Positions 1 to 6,288 of a stretch of DNA of 16,621 bases are shown piece by piece (the first letter of the stretch is position 1; each line of letters starts with the position of its first letter). Origin of the DNA: CAZLYK01 sp964563495 (GTDB lineage Bacteria > Acidobacteriota > Blastocatellia > RBC074); NCBI GenBank assembly GCA_964563495.1, contig CAZLYK010000123.1, forward strand, positions 1-16,621. Reading direction: 5' to 3'. Under the pieces are notes generated by a model that did no database searches, had not been told where the DNA came from, and was given only the letters and a program-made list of their open reading frames with translations. The translations under genes and the position numbers were made by a program.

Positions 1-584
1 AAGAATGCGCTAAGTATGAGGCAGGCCTCGAGGTCTGCGCGACAGATATTGACTCGTACCTGAAACGAAATCTCCTGGGGCCGTTTGGAATGAATTCCAG
101 CGGTTATGTCTGGAACGAGACATTCGCAAAGCATGCGGCGCGACCGCATGGCGTCACGGGAGAACCTTTCGCTAAAAAGAAGCCGACTGCCACAGATGCC
201 GCAAGGTACGCCGCCGTAGGGGGGTTGCAGACAACCCCGTCCGATTACGCGAAATTTATTATTGAAATCGTTGACCCAAAAGAAAGCGACGCGTTTCGGC
301 TTAATAAAAAGAGCCACCAGGAAATGCTTCGTCCGCAAATAAAGCTCTCCGAGGGAGAGAAAATTGATGGAGCAGATTCGTGGGCGTTGGGGTGGGCGAT
401 ACAACAGAGAAAAACCGGCAACGTGATCGTGCACTCCGGAGGGCAGGCTGGGTTTCGATCGATCACCATGGCGTCGGTGGAACGGAAATCAGGATTCATC
501 ATTCTGACCAATGGCGATAACGGAGGGAAGGTCATTTACAATCAGACTCTTGGGGAACTCATGAATCGGTTGCTTGCCGCCTAA
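1..584 (+). CDS. Beta-lactamase-family serine hydrolase, C-terminal part (5' end outside window)
   Basis: The frame is open from base 3 with no stop, so the gene enters from the left edge; the internal ATG at 90 is not the start. The translation contains DSYLKRNLLGPFGMNSSGY, the typical helix after the active-site Tyr motif of class C beta-lactamase-related hydrolases (family rule: ...L.PLGM..S.Y). It also has a late HSGGQAGFRS block, the equivalent of the KTG/HxG box on the strand lining the active site, followed by the usual terminal strand FIILTNGDNGG and a short final helix. The SxxK nucleophile motif and the YxN motif lie upstream and cannot be checked. Members are periplasmic or secreted esterases/peptidases; the substrate is unknown. 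The final residues end at TAA 582-584. Family assignment is confident; substrate is not inferable. Confidence 0.85.
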   Translation, partial: ECAKYEAGLEVCATDIDSYLKRNLLGPFGMNSSGYVWNETFAKHAARPHGVTGEPFAKKKPTATDAARYAAVGGLQTTPSDYAKFIIEIVDPKESDAFRLNKKSHQEMLRPQIKLSEGEKIDGADSWALGWAIQQRKTGNVIVHSGGQAGFRSITMASVERKSGFIILTNGDNGGKVIYNQTLGELMNRLLAA

Positions 585-705
585 CCACCTGACGGCTTCG
601 GCCAAGAAGCTGCGATGGCGCTCGCTGGCTGTGATAGAAGGCGGCAAGGTTGTGCGTGTCGCAGCTTACGGCCAAAGGAAGATAAAGAATGACCAGCTCG
701 ATTAG
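583..705 (+). pseudogene. Remnant of the N-terminus of a second beta-lactamase-family hydrolase
   Basis: Directly after the preceding stop, frame 1 reads ...KKLRWRSLAVIEGGKVV followed by RVAAYGQRKIKNDQLD and then TAG at 703-705. The pattern S-L-A-V-I-x-x-G-K-V-V-x-x-x-A-Y-G is the first beta-strand pair of class C beta-lactamase-related hydrolases (family form: GLSLAVVRDGKVV..GYG). There is no start codon or signal peptide in front and the frame closes soon after, so this is a fragment, not a gene. It overlaps the first bases of the HXXEE-like gene at 689 and supplies that gene's ribosome binding site. Inference: a tandem paralogue was cut when the downstream DNA arrived or was deleted down to this piece. 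The match is short, so it is a strong suspicion rather than proof. Confidence 0.5.
600..673. repeat. Imperfect inverted repeat
   Basis: GGCC (600-603) plus AAGCTGCGA (607-615) pair with TCGCAGCTT (659-667) plus GGCC (670-673), with 43 bases between the arms. It lies inside the hydrolase remnant, so it may be chance or may mark a rearrangement point. No T-tract follows, so it does not look like an intrinsic terminator. Confidence 0.4.
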
Positions 706-1144
706 CAAAACGGAGCACCCCAAGGCGGAAGCAAAAGAATCCAACCGTCTCGGAATAGCTTGGATATTGCTATGCCTGGCCTTCGTGGCTCACGTGATCG
801 ATGAGGCGCTTACAGATTTTTTATCAGTCTACAACCCTGTTGCTAGTGCGATCCGTCAGAAGCTCCCATTTCTACCTTTACCGACGTTCACTTTTGAGAT
901 TTGGCTTACCGGCTTGATTTTTGCGGTGATCATCTTGTTATTATTATCACCATCCGCATTTCGTAGGGAAAGGCTGATTAGTTTACTATCTTACCCATAT
1001 GGAATAATCATGCTCGGGAATGGGTTACTTCATATCGTTGGTTCGTTCTATTTGGGGCGCATGATGCCGGGGGTATATACCGCGCCGTTGTTGATAGCGA
1101 GTTCAATATATCTGCTCTGGACTGTTTATAGAAATGGACCGTAA
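689..1144 (+). CDS. HXXEE-like integral membrane protein
   Basis: A 151-residue protein with a polar N-terminal 20 residues and about four membrane segments (roughly residues 23-37, 70-87, 98-115 and 126-146). Residues 35-39 read HVIDE, close to the H-x-x-E-E signature after which the HXXEE domain family is named, with Asp for the first Glu. Near the C-terminus GNGLLHIVGSFYLGR followed by MPGVYTAPLL matches the family's second His-containing segment and its conserved P-G-x-x-T-A. The function of the family is unknown; paired His/acidic residues in the membrane could bind metal, which is inference. AAAGGAAG (675-682) is a good ribosome binding site 6 bases before the ATG, supporting the start. 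No partner gene is obvious. Confidence 0.7.
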   Translation: MTSSISKTEHPKAEAKESNRLGIAWILLCLAFVAHVIDEALTDFLSVYNPVASAIRQKLPFLPLPTFTFEIWLTGLIFAVIILLLLSPSAFRRERLISLLSYPYGIIMLGNGLLHIVGSFYLGRMMPGVYTAPLLIASSIYLLWTVYRNGP

Positions 1145-1419
1145 ACTGAAGGCCGTTTTGTGGCCGCCAATGAGCGAGGTGAATGTATGAAAAGAAGAGA
1201 GCTTATCTTATTATCACCACGGTCTTATCGATGTGATCAAGTGGTGGCAGGAAGAGACAGGGGAGACAATTACCCCCGAAGTAATAACTCAAGACGAATA
1301 TACACACGATGTGATATTGCCGTGGCAAGAGAAGGTGATATTGGTATACGATACCAACCGGTGAACATTGTCGTTAGGCGCACGCATTTATGGTTTCGTA
1401 AATTAACATTGGTGAGTTT
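1145..1419 (+). pseudogene. Decayed secreted-protein gene, possibly thioredoxin-like
   Basis: No intact gene is convincing in these 275 bases. From ATG 1183 one frame gives MYEKKRAYLIITTVLSM then TGA, which looks like a signal peptide. The next frame then carries on with IDVIKWWQEETGETITPEV and ITQDEYTHDVILPWQEKVIL, ending at TGA 1362-1364. That segment resembles the N-terminal strand-helix-strand of thioredoxin-like domains, but the line stops just where the CxxC would be expected. I read this as a frameshifted and truncated gene; the thioredoxin link is weak. The arginine-rich frame open at 1160-1423 has no family features and is a shadow. Confidence 0.35.
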
Positions 1420-1887
1420 ATGATACTTGCAATACTACTACTAGCAGCTAATATATTGGTAACTAACTACAGTAATGATTTGCAACAAACCGATGAGGCC
1501 AAAAAAGTAAAGGCGGTTGTAACCGGGATTATTGATGCTGATAATGATAGAAACCTGGTTGAAGTATTACGATTGTATGAAAAAGACGCAATTTTGTTTC
1601 CACCGGGCGAATCAGAGGTTAAGGGCGTAGAATCAATCAAGCCGAGATATGAGCGGCTTTTCAATGATTTTGAGCTAAAGATCACTACAATCATTGCAGA
1701 AATAGAGGTAGCTGATCATTGGGCGTATGTTCGAGGAGCAAATTTCGGTAAATTGAAAAGTCTCTCAGGTGGTGAGGAGCGCCAATTGAGCGATGTATAT
1801 TTGATGATATTGCACAAAAATGATCAGGGGATTTGGCGGATCGCGCGATTGATATGGCACTCGGCTCCAACGCAGAATAAACCTTAA
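1420..1887 (+). CDS. Secreted NTF2-like (SnoaL/DUF4440-type) protein
   Basis: The first 19 residues are a hydrophobic export signal (ILAILLLAANILVT). The rest is a single cone-shaped NTF2-like domain: long first helix with AVVTGIIDADNDRNLVEVLR, then YEKDAILFPPGE, VKGVESIKPRYERLF, and strands AYVRGANFGKL and LMILHKNDQGIWRIARLIW, the standard DUF4440 order. Such domains are small-ligand pockets or degenerate enzymes; no catalytic residue can be assigned. GGTGA (1410-1414) sits 5 bases before the ATG. The gene is AT-rich like its neighbours, is preceded by a decayed gene, and is followed by about 100 bases before the next start. A second NTF2-like secreted protein occurs at 8680, but the two are not close in sequence. 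Confidence 0.75.
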   Translation: MILAILLLAANILVTNYSNDLQQTDEAKKVKAVVTGIIDADNDRNLVEVLRLYEKDAILFPPGESEVKGVESIKPRYERLFNDFELKITTIIAEIEVADHWAYVRGANFGKLKSLSGGEERQLSDVYLMILHKNDQGIWRIARLIWHSAPTQNKP

Positions 1888-1985
1888 TCAAAATGTGCGA
1901 GATATTAGGTGTCTTAGATTAATCGTGGCTCATTCGAGTGAAAACGGCACTAAGAAAGCGTAAAGTCGCCCGCTCAGAAGGAGAG

Positions 1986-2230
1986 ATGAATTGGGTGCGG
2001 AACTATGACAATATGTGGCTAATCAAACCAGCCCTGTTCTATTTCATGATCGTTTTTGGGATTGGGTTTCTCCTCGGTCCGATACGCATTCTCTGGCTTG
2101 TCCCACGAGTCGGCGTTAGAATTGCGGAACTTCTCGAAATGCCACTGATGATTATCGTGATAGTCATCGCGGCACGCTGGACAAACCGGCGTTTTGCTCA
2201 AATAAACCAACCATTAGCTAGGCTGAGCAT
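1986..2230 (+). CDS. Conserved integral membrane protein, interrupted by the assembly gap
   Basis: The readable part has two long hydrophobic segments, KPALFYFMIVFGIGFLLGPI then LEMPLMIIVIVIAARW, joined by a basic loop RILWLVPRVGVRIAE. The block GPIRILWLVPRVGVR followed by AELLEMP is characteristic of a widespread small bacterial membrane protein of unknown function, normally with four membrane segments, of which two are visible. The frame is open back to a GTG at 1938, but nothing there resembles a ribosome site. ATG 1986 is preceded by AGAAGGAG at very short spacing, and ATG 2013 is also possible, so the start is uncertain. The sequence enters the 100-N gap at 2231. Whether the frame resumes after it cannot be judged because the gap length is probably arbitrary. 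Confidence 0.6.
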
Positions 2231-2330
2231 NNNNNNNNNNNNNNNNNNNNNNNNNNNNNNNNNNNNNNNNNNNNNNNNNNNNNNNNNNNNNNNNNNNNNN
2301 NNNNNNNNNNNNNNNNNNNNNNNNNNNNNN
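2231..2330. other. Assembly gap (100 N)
   Basis: Exactly 100 N, the conventional scaffold filler, so the true distance may differ. The 88 bases after it up to the next start (2331-2418) hold a frame that closes at 2396 and a shorter one (MMEGDYTRQE, stop at 2363). Either might be the tail of the interrupted membrane protein or of another gene. Confidence 0.95.
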
Positions 2331-2418
2331 AATGATGGAGGGAGATTACACACGGCAAGAGTGAAAATGCAGCGCAGTCCGTCGTCGAGAAAATAAAGGA
2401 TTTATAGCGTCTTGTCTT

Positions 2419-2946
2419 ATGCTTATGAAAAAGACCTATATCATTAGTTTAGCAACACTAATAACTGTCACCATGCCCGTATTTAATCCGTCGATCAGAT
2501 CGTCCGCTAATTCCGACGAATTGAAAGCAGATTTTATACTCGTTATAAAAAAAGAAAGAAAGCTGTTTTTATTGCGTCAAGGCAAGGTGGTCAAAGAATA
2601 TCGGATCGCACTCGGCAGAACTCCAATCGGACCCAAGACAGAAGAGGGTGACGGCAAGACGCCGGAGGGGCGTTATCAGATTGATTATCGAAATCCGAAA
2701 AGTAAGTTTTATCTTTCACTCCATATCTCCTATCCGAATGAAATTGAGATCAGACAAGCCAAAATGAAAGGGGTATCCGCCGGCGGCGATATTATGATTC
2801 ATGGACTGCCGAACGGGATAGGGTATATTGGAAAGTCACATCTGCTCCGCGATTGGACGGATGGCTGTATTGCCGTGACCAATGAGGAGATCAAGGAAAT
2901 ATCGGATGCAGTGGAAATTGGCACTGACATCGAGATAAAGCCATAA
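2419..2946 (+). CDS. L,D-transpeptidase, YkuD domain, YafK-like (exported)
   Basis: 175 residues. An N-terminal signal (KKTYIISLATLITVTMPVF, cleavage probably near residue 30) is followed by one YkuD catalytic domain from about residue 38. It contains LVIKKERKLFLLRQGKVVK, ALGRTPIGPKTEEGDGKTPEG, His128 in MIHGLP, and DWTDGCIAVTNEE with the nucleophile Cys150. The D-W-T-D-G-C form is that of the YafK/ErfK branch, whose members act on murein cross-links or on peptidoglycan-attached lipoprotein. The catalytic His and Cys are present, so it should be active in the periplasm. Two start codons (2419 and 2425) both give a sound signal peptide; neither has a clear ribosome site. A hairpin follows 11 bases after the stop. 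Confidence 0.85.
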   Translation: MLMKKTYIISLATLITVTMPVFNPSIRSSANSDELKADFILVIKKERKLFLLRQGKVVKEYRIALGRTPIGPKTEEGDGKTPEGRYQIDYRNPKSKFYLSLHISYPNEIEIRQAKMKGVSAGGDIMIHGLPNGIGYIGKSHLLRDWTDGCIAVTNEEIKEISDAVEIGTDIEIKP

Positions 2947-2957
2947 TCGGCGTTATT

Positions 2958-2978
2958 CGGTTGGCGGTTATTCAACCG
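2958..2978 (+). terminator. Weak stem-loop after the L,D-transpeptidase gene
   Basis: CGGTTG (2958-2963) pairs with CAACCG (2973-2978) across a 9-base loop. It starts 12 bases after the stop, but no T-run follows, so it could only be a weak or protein-assisted terminator. The remaining bases up to 3117 show no other clear element except the ribosome site of the next gene. Confidence 0.3.
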
Positions 2979-3117
2979 GAATGGGTTGTCGAGCTCATGA
3001 AAGACTATTGGAGGATTGGATCAGATAAAGACTCATGAGGCAAACCATGCTTAATCGAGTTACAAATTTTGTCGTGAGGTGGTCTTGATCGGCCCTTTGA
3101 TTGAGGGGGGATAAAAG

Positions 3118-3477
3118 ATGAGCAAAATAAATATTGCTGAAAAGTTTAAGTTATTTGACGATCATTGGAGCCCAAGAGTAGTGGCAGAATTGAATGGCCA
3201 GGAGGTAAAACTGGTAAAACTAAAAGGTGAATTCTGCTGGCACCGGCACGAAAATGAAGACGAGCTATTTTTGGTGATAAAGGGAAGCTTTAAGATGGAG
3301 TATCGAGATCGGACAGAGAGGCTGGACGAAGGAGAGATGGTAGTTGTGTCGAGGGGAATAGATCATCGGCCAGTCGCGGAAGAAGAGGCGCATATTCTAC
3401 TGTTTGAGCCGGCGACAACGCTGAATACGGGAAATATAAGAAACGAGCTGACGGTAGAGAATGTCGCTAAGGTATAG
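3118..3477 (+). CDS. Small single-domain cupin protein
   Basis: 119 residues forming one cupin beta-barrel. Motif 1 is WHRHENEDELFLVIKG with metal ligands His42, His44 and Glu49, spaced HxH-x4-E-x6-G exactly as the cupin rule requires. Motif 2 is EGEMVVVSRGIDHRPVAEE with His83 as the fourth ligand. All four ligands are present, so metal binding is expected. The tail LLFEPATTLNTGN matches a common family of mono-cupins of the mannose-6-phosphate isomerase type, but there are no residues that fix a substrate. Cytoplasmic; no signal peptide. The ribosome site GAGGGGGGA is strong and about 6 bases before the ATG. It stands alone, with more than 150 bases to either neighbour. Confidence 0.8.
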   Translation: MSKINIAEKFKLFDDHWSPRVVAELNGQEVKLVKLKGEFCWHRHENEDELFLVIKGSFKMEYRDRTERLDEGEMVVVSRGIDHRPVAEEEAHILLFEPATTLNTGNIRNELTVENVAKV

Positions 3478-3629
3478 GGGGTTGGCCACCTGGAGCATAG
3501 TCGGTATGGATGGTTATCTTTTTCACGGCCACATCAAAGCTGGCGGGAGCGCCGGCGCTCCCGGCCGTCATTCTTCCCGGATTTGATCTGAGAAAACCAT
3601 AGTAAATAATCGCAGCAAATAAGCATGTT
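3478..3629. other. Intergenic region with one perfect palindrome
   Basis: No gene, tRNA or credible promoter recognised. The main content is the palindrome at 3544-3563 listed separately; the rest is unremarkable. Confidence 0.4.
3544..3570. repeat. Perfect 20-bp palindrome, REP-like
   Basis: CGGGAGCGCC followed immediately by GGCGCTCCCG, perfectly self-complementary. Its right flank TCCCGGCCGTCA (3559-3570) recurs identically at 11340-11351, next to another palindrome at the end of a gene. No T-tract follows. This looks like one of the short extragenic palindromic repeats of the genome rather than a dedicated terminator. Confidence 0.6.
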
Positions 3630-3632
3630 TTG

Positions 3633-4142
3633 ATGATGATGATCATCCGATCCGAACGGATAGAGGATCTCCAAATAGTCAGACAAGTAAACGAGCAAGC
3701 ATTCGGTCGTACTGACGAAGCTGACCTAGTCGATTTTTTACGAAGACGAGGAAAGCTGATTATTTCGCTTGTCGCTGAAGTCGACAGTCAAATTGTCGGC
3801 CATATCGGATTCAGCCGAGTCAGAATAGATACTGCGGATCGGGTCAGAGGCATCGGGTTGGGTCCTCTGGCGATTAGTCCCGGCAGCCAGAAGCTTGGAA
3901 TTGGTTCGCAATTGGTTCGTGCGGGGATAGACAAATGTCGAGAGATGAAATTTGATTTCGTGGTTGTGCTCGGCCATCCCCAGTACTACCCTCGATTCGG
4001 ATTTATTCCTGCGAGTTTGTATGGGATTGGTTGTCAATGGACTGTTGCCGACGATGTTTTTATGATCCTCGAACTTCAAAAAGGAGCCCTTAAAGGGGTG
4101 AACGGGTCGGCTGCTTACGAACCTGAATTTAATCACGTCTAA
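3633..4142 (+). CDS. GNAT-family N-acetyltransferase (YhbS-like)
   Basis: About 169 residues with a complete GNAT fold. The N-terminus has IIRSERIEDLQIVRQVNEQA, then LVAEVDSQIVGHIGFSRV (central strands). The acetyl-CoA site is LGPLAISPGSQKLGIGSQLV, with the Q-x-x-G-x-G pyrophosphate loop. It continues with VVVLGHPQYYPRFGFIPAS, the Y-Y-x-R-F-G-F block typical of the YhbS / COG3153 group. Acceptor unknown; cytoplasmic. Three in-frame ATGs in a row (3633, 3636, 3639) follow a TTG at 3630. No good ribosome site is visible, so the exact start among them is open. The next gene begins 4 bases after the stop, so the two are probably co-transcribed. Confidence 0.8.
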   Translation: MMMIIRSERIEDLQIVRQVNEQAFGRTDEADLVDFLRRRGKLIISLVAEVDSQIVGHIGFSRVRIDTADRVRGIGLGPLAISPGSQKLGIGSQLVRAGIDKCREMKFDFVVVLGHPQYYPRFGFIPASLYGIGCQWTVADDVFMILELQKGALKGVNGSAAYEPEFNHV

Positions 4143-4146
4143 AAAA

Positions 4147-4602
4147 ATGGGCAGTATCTGGAAAAAGATTACCGGGATTGTCGTACAAGGTCATCAAGTC
4201 GCTTCTCGAAAATCCACGTGCTATCCTCAAGGAACGATCGAGATGCAGGTTCCGTATTTCAAGGAACGAGGGCTTGATCTGAGAGCATATTATCGAGGGA
4301 CGATCAACATCTCGATTGCACCAAAAAAGATGATGCCGATCAACCCTCAACATACTTTCCGTAATGTTCGGTGGACGAGGGCGCACCCGGCGGAGGATTT
4401 TTCGTTTTCCAGATGCCAGGTAATATATCGAAACGAGAAATACCAAGGATGGATTTACTATCCACATCCGGAGACGAAGGAGCGACATTTTCAAGACCCG
4501 ACAATCATTGAGATAATTGCGCCGCTGATTGAAGGGATAAGCTATGGAGAGAGGGTTGAAATCGAGATCAAGACCAGAGAGATATCGATAAACCGGCAAT
4601 AA
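4147..4602 (+). CDS. Conserved protein of unknown function, possible riboflavin-kinase-like barrel
   Basis: 151 residues, no signal or membrane segment. The pattern is GIVVQGHQVASRKS...YPQGTIEMQ near the start, YYRGTINISIAPK (about 48-60), FSFSRCQVIYRNEKYQGWIY (about 85-104), then IEIIAPLIEGISYGERVEIE (121-140). A G-T-[IL]-N-[IL] strand followed by a late I-E-I-[IL]-A-P...G-[DE]-x-V-x-[IL] strand is the arrangement of CTP-dependent riboflavin kinases (DUF120 cradle-loop barrel). Similar proteins of unknown function exist in other bacteria such as cyanobacteria. The resemblance is recalled by pattern only. It starts 4 bases after the acetyltransferase gene. The long open frame on the opposite strand (4129-4671) has no family features and is a shadow. 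Confidence 0.65.
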   Translation: MGSIWKKITGIVVQGHQVASRKSTCYPQGTIEMQVPYFKERGLDLRAYYRGTINISIAPKKMMPINPQHTFRNVRWTRAHPAEDFSFSRCQVIYRNEKYQGWIYYPHPETKERHFQDPTIIEIIAPLIEGISYGERVEIEIKTREISINRQ

Positions 4603-4718
4603 CCGGGCCCGAGTAAAGCGGCTCGCCAATTTCGGATAAAACAATTGCCCATCATGGCGGCGGTTCGGCAAACTTTGTCGCGAGACGTCAATTATTGACC
4701 GGTTTCTTGATTTTGGAC

Positions 4719-4746
4719 TTTACACAGCAAAGTACTTTGCTGTAAT
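4719..4746 (+). promoter_or_regulatory. Probable sigma-70 promoter with a 20-bp palindromic operator in its spacer
   Basis: -35 TTTACA (4719-4724), 16-base spacer, extended -10 TGC-TGTAAT (TG at 4738-4739, hexamer 4741-4746), each hexamer matching consensus at 5 of 6. The perfect palindrome ACAGCAAAGTACTTTGCTGT occupies 4724-4743, i.e. exactly between the two hexamers, which is where a dimeric repressor would block polymerase. It lies 57 bases upstream of the ferritin-like gene. No regulator gene is next to it in the window. Palindrome: seen directly; operator role: inference. Confidence 0.55.
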
Positions 4747-4802
4747 ATCCGCCCTGCTCGACCGTGACTGAAGATCAAAGGCTCTGAGATAAAGGAAAGA
4801 CC

Positions 4803-5534
4803 ATGGATTTTCTTAAAGGCTGGCATGACTATTTTATCGCGAACTCATTAAAGGGCAGGGAAATTTCCTGGAATGGACAAGTTGAATTAACTGATCAAGA
4901 AAAGGGCTGCATCGAGAAGTCGATCGCCGCCTTCCAACTTGGTGAGTATTCGGAGGGGAAAGGCTTGTTGAAGTCTGCCGAATTATTCGCACGGAGGACT
5001 GGTAATGAATACCTGGTCAAGATAACGAGGCTGTTCATTGCGGAAGAGCAAGCCCACGCATTGTTATTGAAAAAGTTCATGGCTGTTCACAAAATTAAGC
5101 TAATCAAGCGACACTGGGCTGACGCCGTTTTCCGGCGGCTGAGAAAAGATGTTGGATTTGAGCTATCTATCACTGTCCTGATTACGGCTGAGATTATTGC
5201 CTTGGTTTACTACAAGGCCTTGAGGGCGAGCACAAATTCAAGTCAATTAAAGCGCATCTGTAACAGGATATTAGCCGACGAGTTTAGTCATGTCAGATAC
5301 GAATCAGAGGTAATCAATCAGATCAGAGACGGTAAGCCGAAGATATACAGATATATAATAAATGCTCTGCACACGGTTCTATTCTCGGGTACGGTAATAG
5401 TAGTCTACTCAAGTCACAGGAAGGTGCTTAATACCGGGGGCTATAATTTTTATGAGTTCTGTGGGGCATGCTGGGTGGAATTTTCAAACTGCTTTTATTT
5501 AAAGAGGCTTGCGCAGGCATCGATTAGCGCTTAA
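4803..5534 (+). CDS. Ferritin-like diiron protein
   Basis: 243 residues, a four-helix bundle with the diiron ligand pattern. Helix 1 is SIAAFQLGEYSEGKGLLKSAE (Glu48 or Glu51 as candidate). Helix 2 is LFIAEEQAHALLLKKF with E82-x-x-H85. Helix 3 is FELSITVLITAEIIALVYY with Glu130. Helix 4 is RILADEFSHVRYESE with E160-x-x-H163. The paired ExxH motifs are those of ferritin-like/rubrerythrin-type oxidases. A hydrophobic stretch at about 186-203 could touch the membrane. It may act as an oxidase/hydroxylase or in iron or peroxide handling; no rubredoxin Cys knuckles are present, so it is not a classic rubrerythrin. AAAGGAAAGA precedes the ATG at good spacing. First gene of a probable operon with the cyclase 30 bases downstream. 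Confidence 0.75.
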   Translation: MDFLKGWHDYFIANSLKGREISWNGQVELTDQEKGCIEKSIAAFQLGEYSEGKGLLKSAELFARRTGNEYLVKITRLFIAEEQAHALLLKKFMAVHKIKLIKRHWADAVFRRLRKDVGFELSITVLITAEIIALVYYKALRASTNSSQLKRICNRILADEFSHVRYESEVINQIRDGKPKIYRYIINALHTVLFSGTVIVVYSSHRKVLNTGGYNFYEFCGACWVEFSNCFYLKRLAQASISA

Positions 5535-5548
5535 GCTTGCAGGCAAGC
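5535..5548 (+). repeat. Short hairpin in the ferritin-cyclase junction
   Basis: GCTTGC AG GCAAGC immediately after the TAA of the diiron protein gene, 16 bases before the next ATG. Too tight a loop and no T-tract, so a terminator is unlikely; it may modulate the 30-base junction. Confidence 0.3.
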
Positions 5549-5564
5549 CTGTTCGAGAAAGAAG

Positions 5565-6245
5565 ATGAAAGATTACGAACTGATCGATCTAAGCCACACA
5601 ATTGAAGCAGGAATGATTACCTATCGAGGGCTGCCAGGGCCGATTATATGCGACTATCTGAGTCGCGAAGAATCGCGGAGTCACTATCTAGGTGGGACGG
5701 AATTCCAGATTGGCAGAATCGAAATGGTCGCGAATACAGGCACATATCTTGACAGCCCATTTCATAGATATGCAAATGGAGACGATCTATCCGAGCTGAG
5801 CCTTCAATCGCTGGCAAACTTAGAAGGGATGGTTATCCGGGTCAGCGGCAGAATTGAGCAATCGATCGGGCGGGAGGTATTTAGGGGGCGGGAGATCAGA
5901 GACAAAGCCATTCTGGTCGAGACTGGATGGGCGAGGCACTGGCGAACGGATCAATATTTTGAGGGACATCCATACCTGACGGCAGAGGCGGCGGACTATC
6001 TAACCAAAGCAGGGGCAGCGCTTGTAGGTATAGATTCATTAAACATAGACGACACGGGAGATGGCAAGCGGCCAGTTCATACGATCTTGCTTGGGAAGGG
6101 GATCCCAATTGTAGAGCATCTCAGAGGTTTAGAGCAGTTACCGGAAGACGGGTTTAAATTCTTCGCAGTCCCGGCAAAAGTGAAAGGCTTTGGAACCTTT
6201 CCGGTCCGTGCATTTGCTGTCGTAAAACGGTTGCGGGTTGACTGA
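5565..6245 (+). CDS. Cyclase / kynurenine-formamidase-like protein with altered metal ligands
   Basis: 226 residues, Pfam Cyclase fold (PF04199). It opens with YELIDLSHTIEAGMITYRGL, as the family does. The signature H-x-G-T-H-x-D-x-P-x-H reads N57-TGT-Y61-L-D63-SPF-H67, so two of the usual metal-binding His are Asn and Tyr. The later ligands are kept: His172 (RPVHTILLG) and Glu184 (IPIVEHL). The family hydrolyses amides and lactones with a metal, as in N-formylkynurenine hydrolysis. This Y-variant branch may bind metal differently or use another substrate. Compare the canonical family member at 14705. No signal peptide. A purine-rich GAAAGAAG abuts the ATG. It follows the diiron gene by 30 bases and precedes the secreted beta-rich protein by 43. 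Confidence 0.75.
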   Translation: MKDYELIDLSHTIEAGMITYRGLPGPIICDYLSREESRSHYLGGTEFQIGRIEMVANTGTYLDSPFHRYANGDDLSELSLQSLANLEGMVIRVSGRIEQSIGREVFRGREIRDKAILVETGWARHWRTDQYFEGHPYLTAEAADYLTKAGAALVGIDSLNIDDTGDGKRPVHTILLGKGIPIVEHLRGLEQLPEDGFKFFAVPAKVKGFGTFPVRAFAVVKRLRVD

Positions 6246-6288
6246 TATCGATATATTTCAGCAACCATATTAGTGAAAAGGAGAAAAA

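Noticed and set aside
577..1379. Integron gene-cassette array (GCCTAAC at 577-583, GTTAGGC at 1373-1379, one-directional small genes)
   Set aside because: The two core-site-like heptamers are about 800 bases apart, far beyond an attC site. The other gaps lack paired RYYYAAC/GTTRRRY sites, and no integrase is seen.
1183..1420. Selenocysteine read-through of TGA codons in the decayed region, prompted by selA
   Set aside because: The sequence after each TGA soon stops or is not protein-like, and no SECIS-type hairpin follows directly.
1160..1423. Open frame of 87 codons on +
   Set aside because: GTG start without ribosome site, arginine-rich text without family pattern, and overlapping frames read more like protein.
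3118..3477. Cupin as phosphomannose isomerase or a named dioxygenase
   Set aside because: Only the metal ligands are recognisable; no substrate residues or partner genes support a specific enzyme.
4129..4671. 180-codon frame on the minus strand
   Set aside because: Antisense to the end of the acetyltransferase gene and to a well-patterned conserved protein; basic, low-complexity translation with no family motif.
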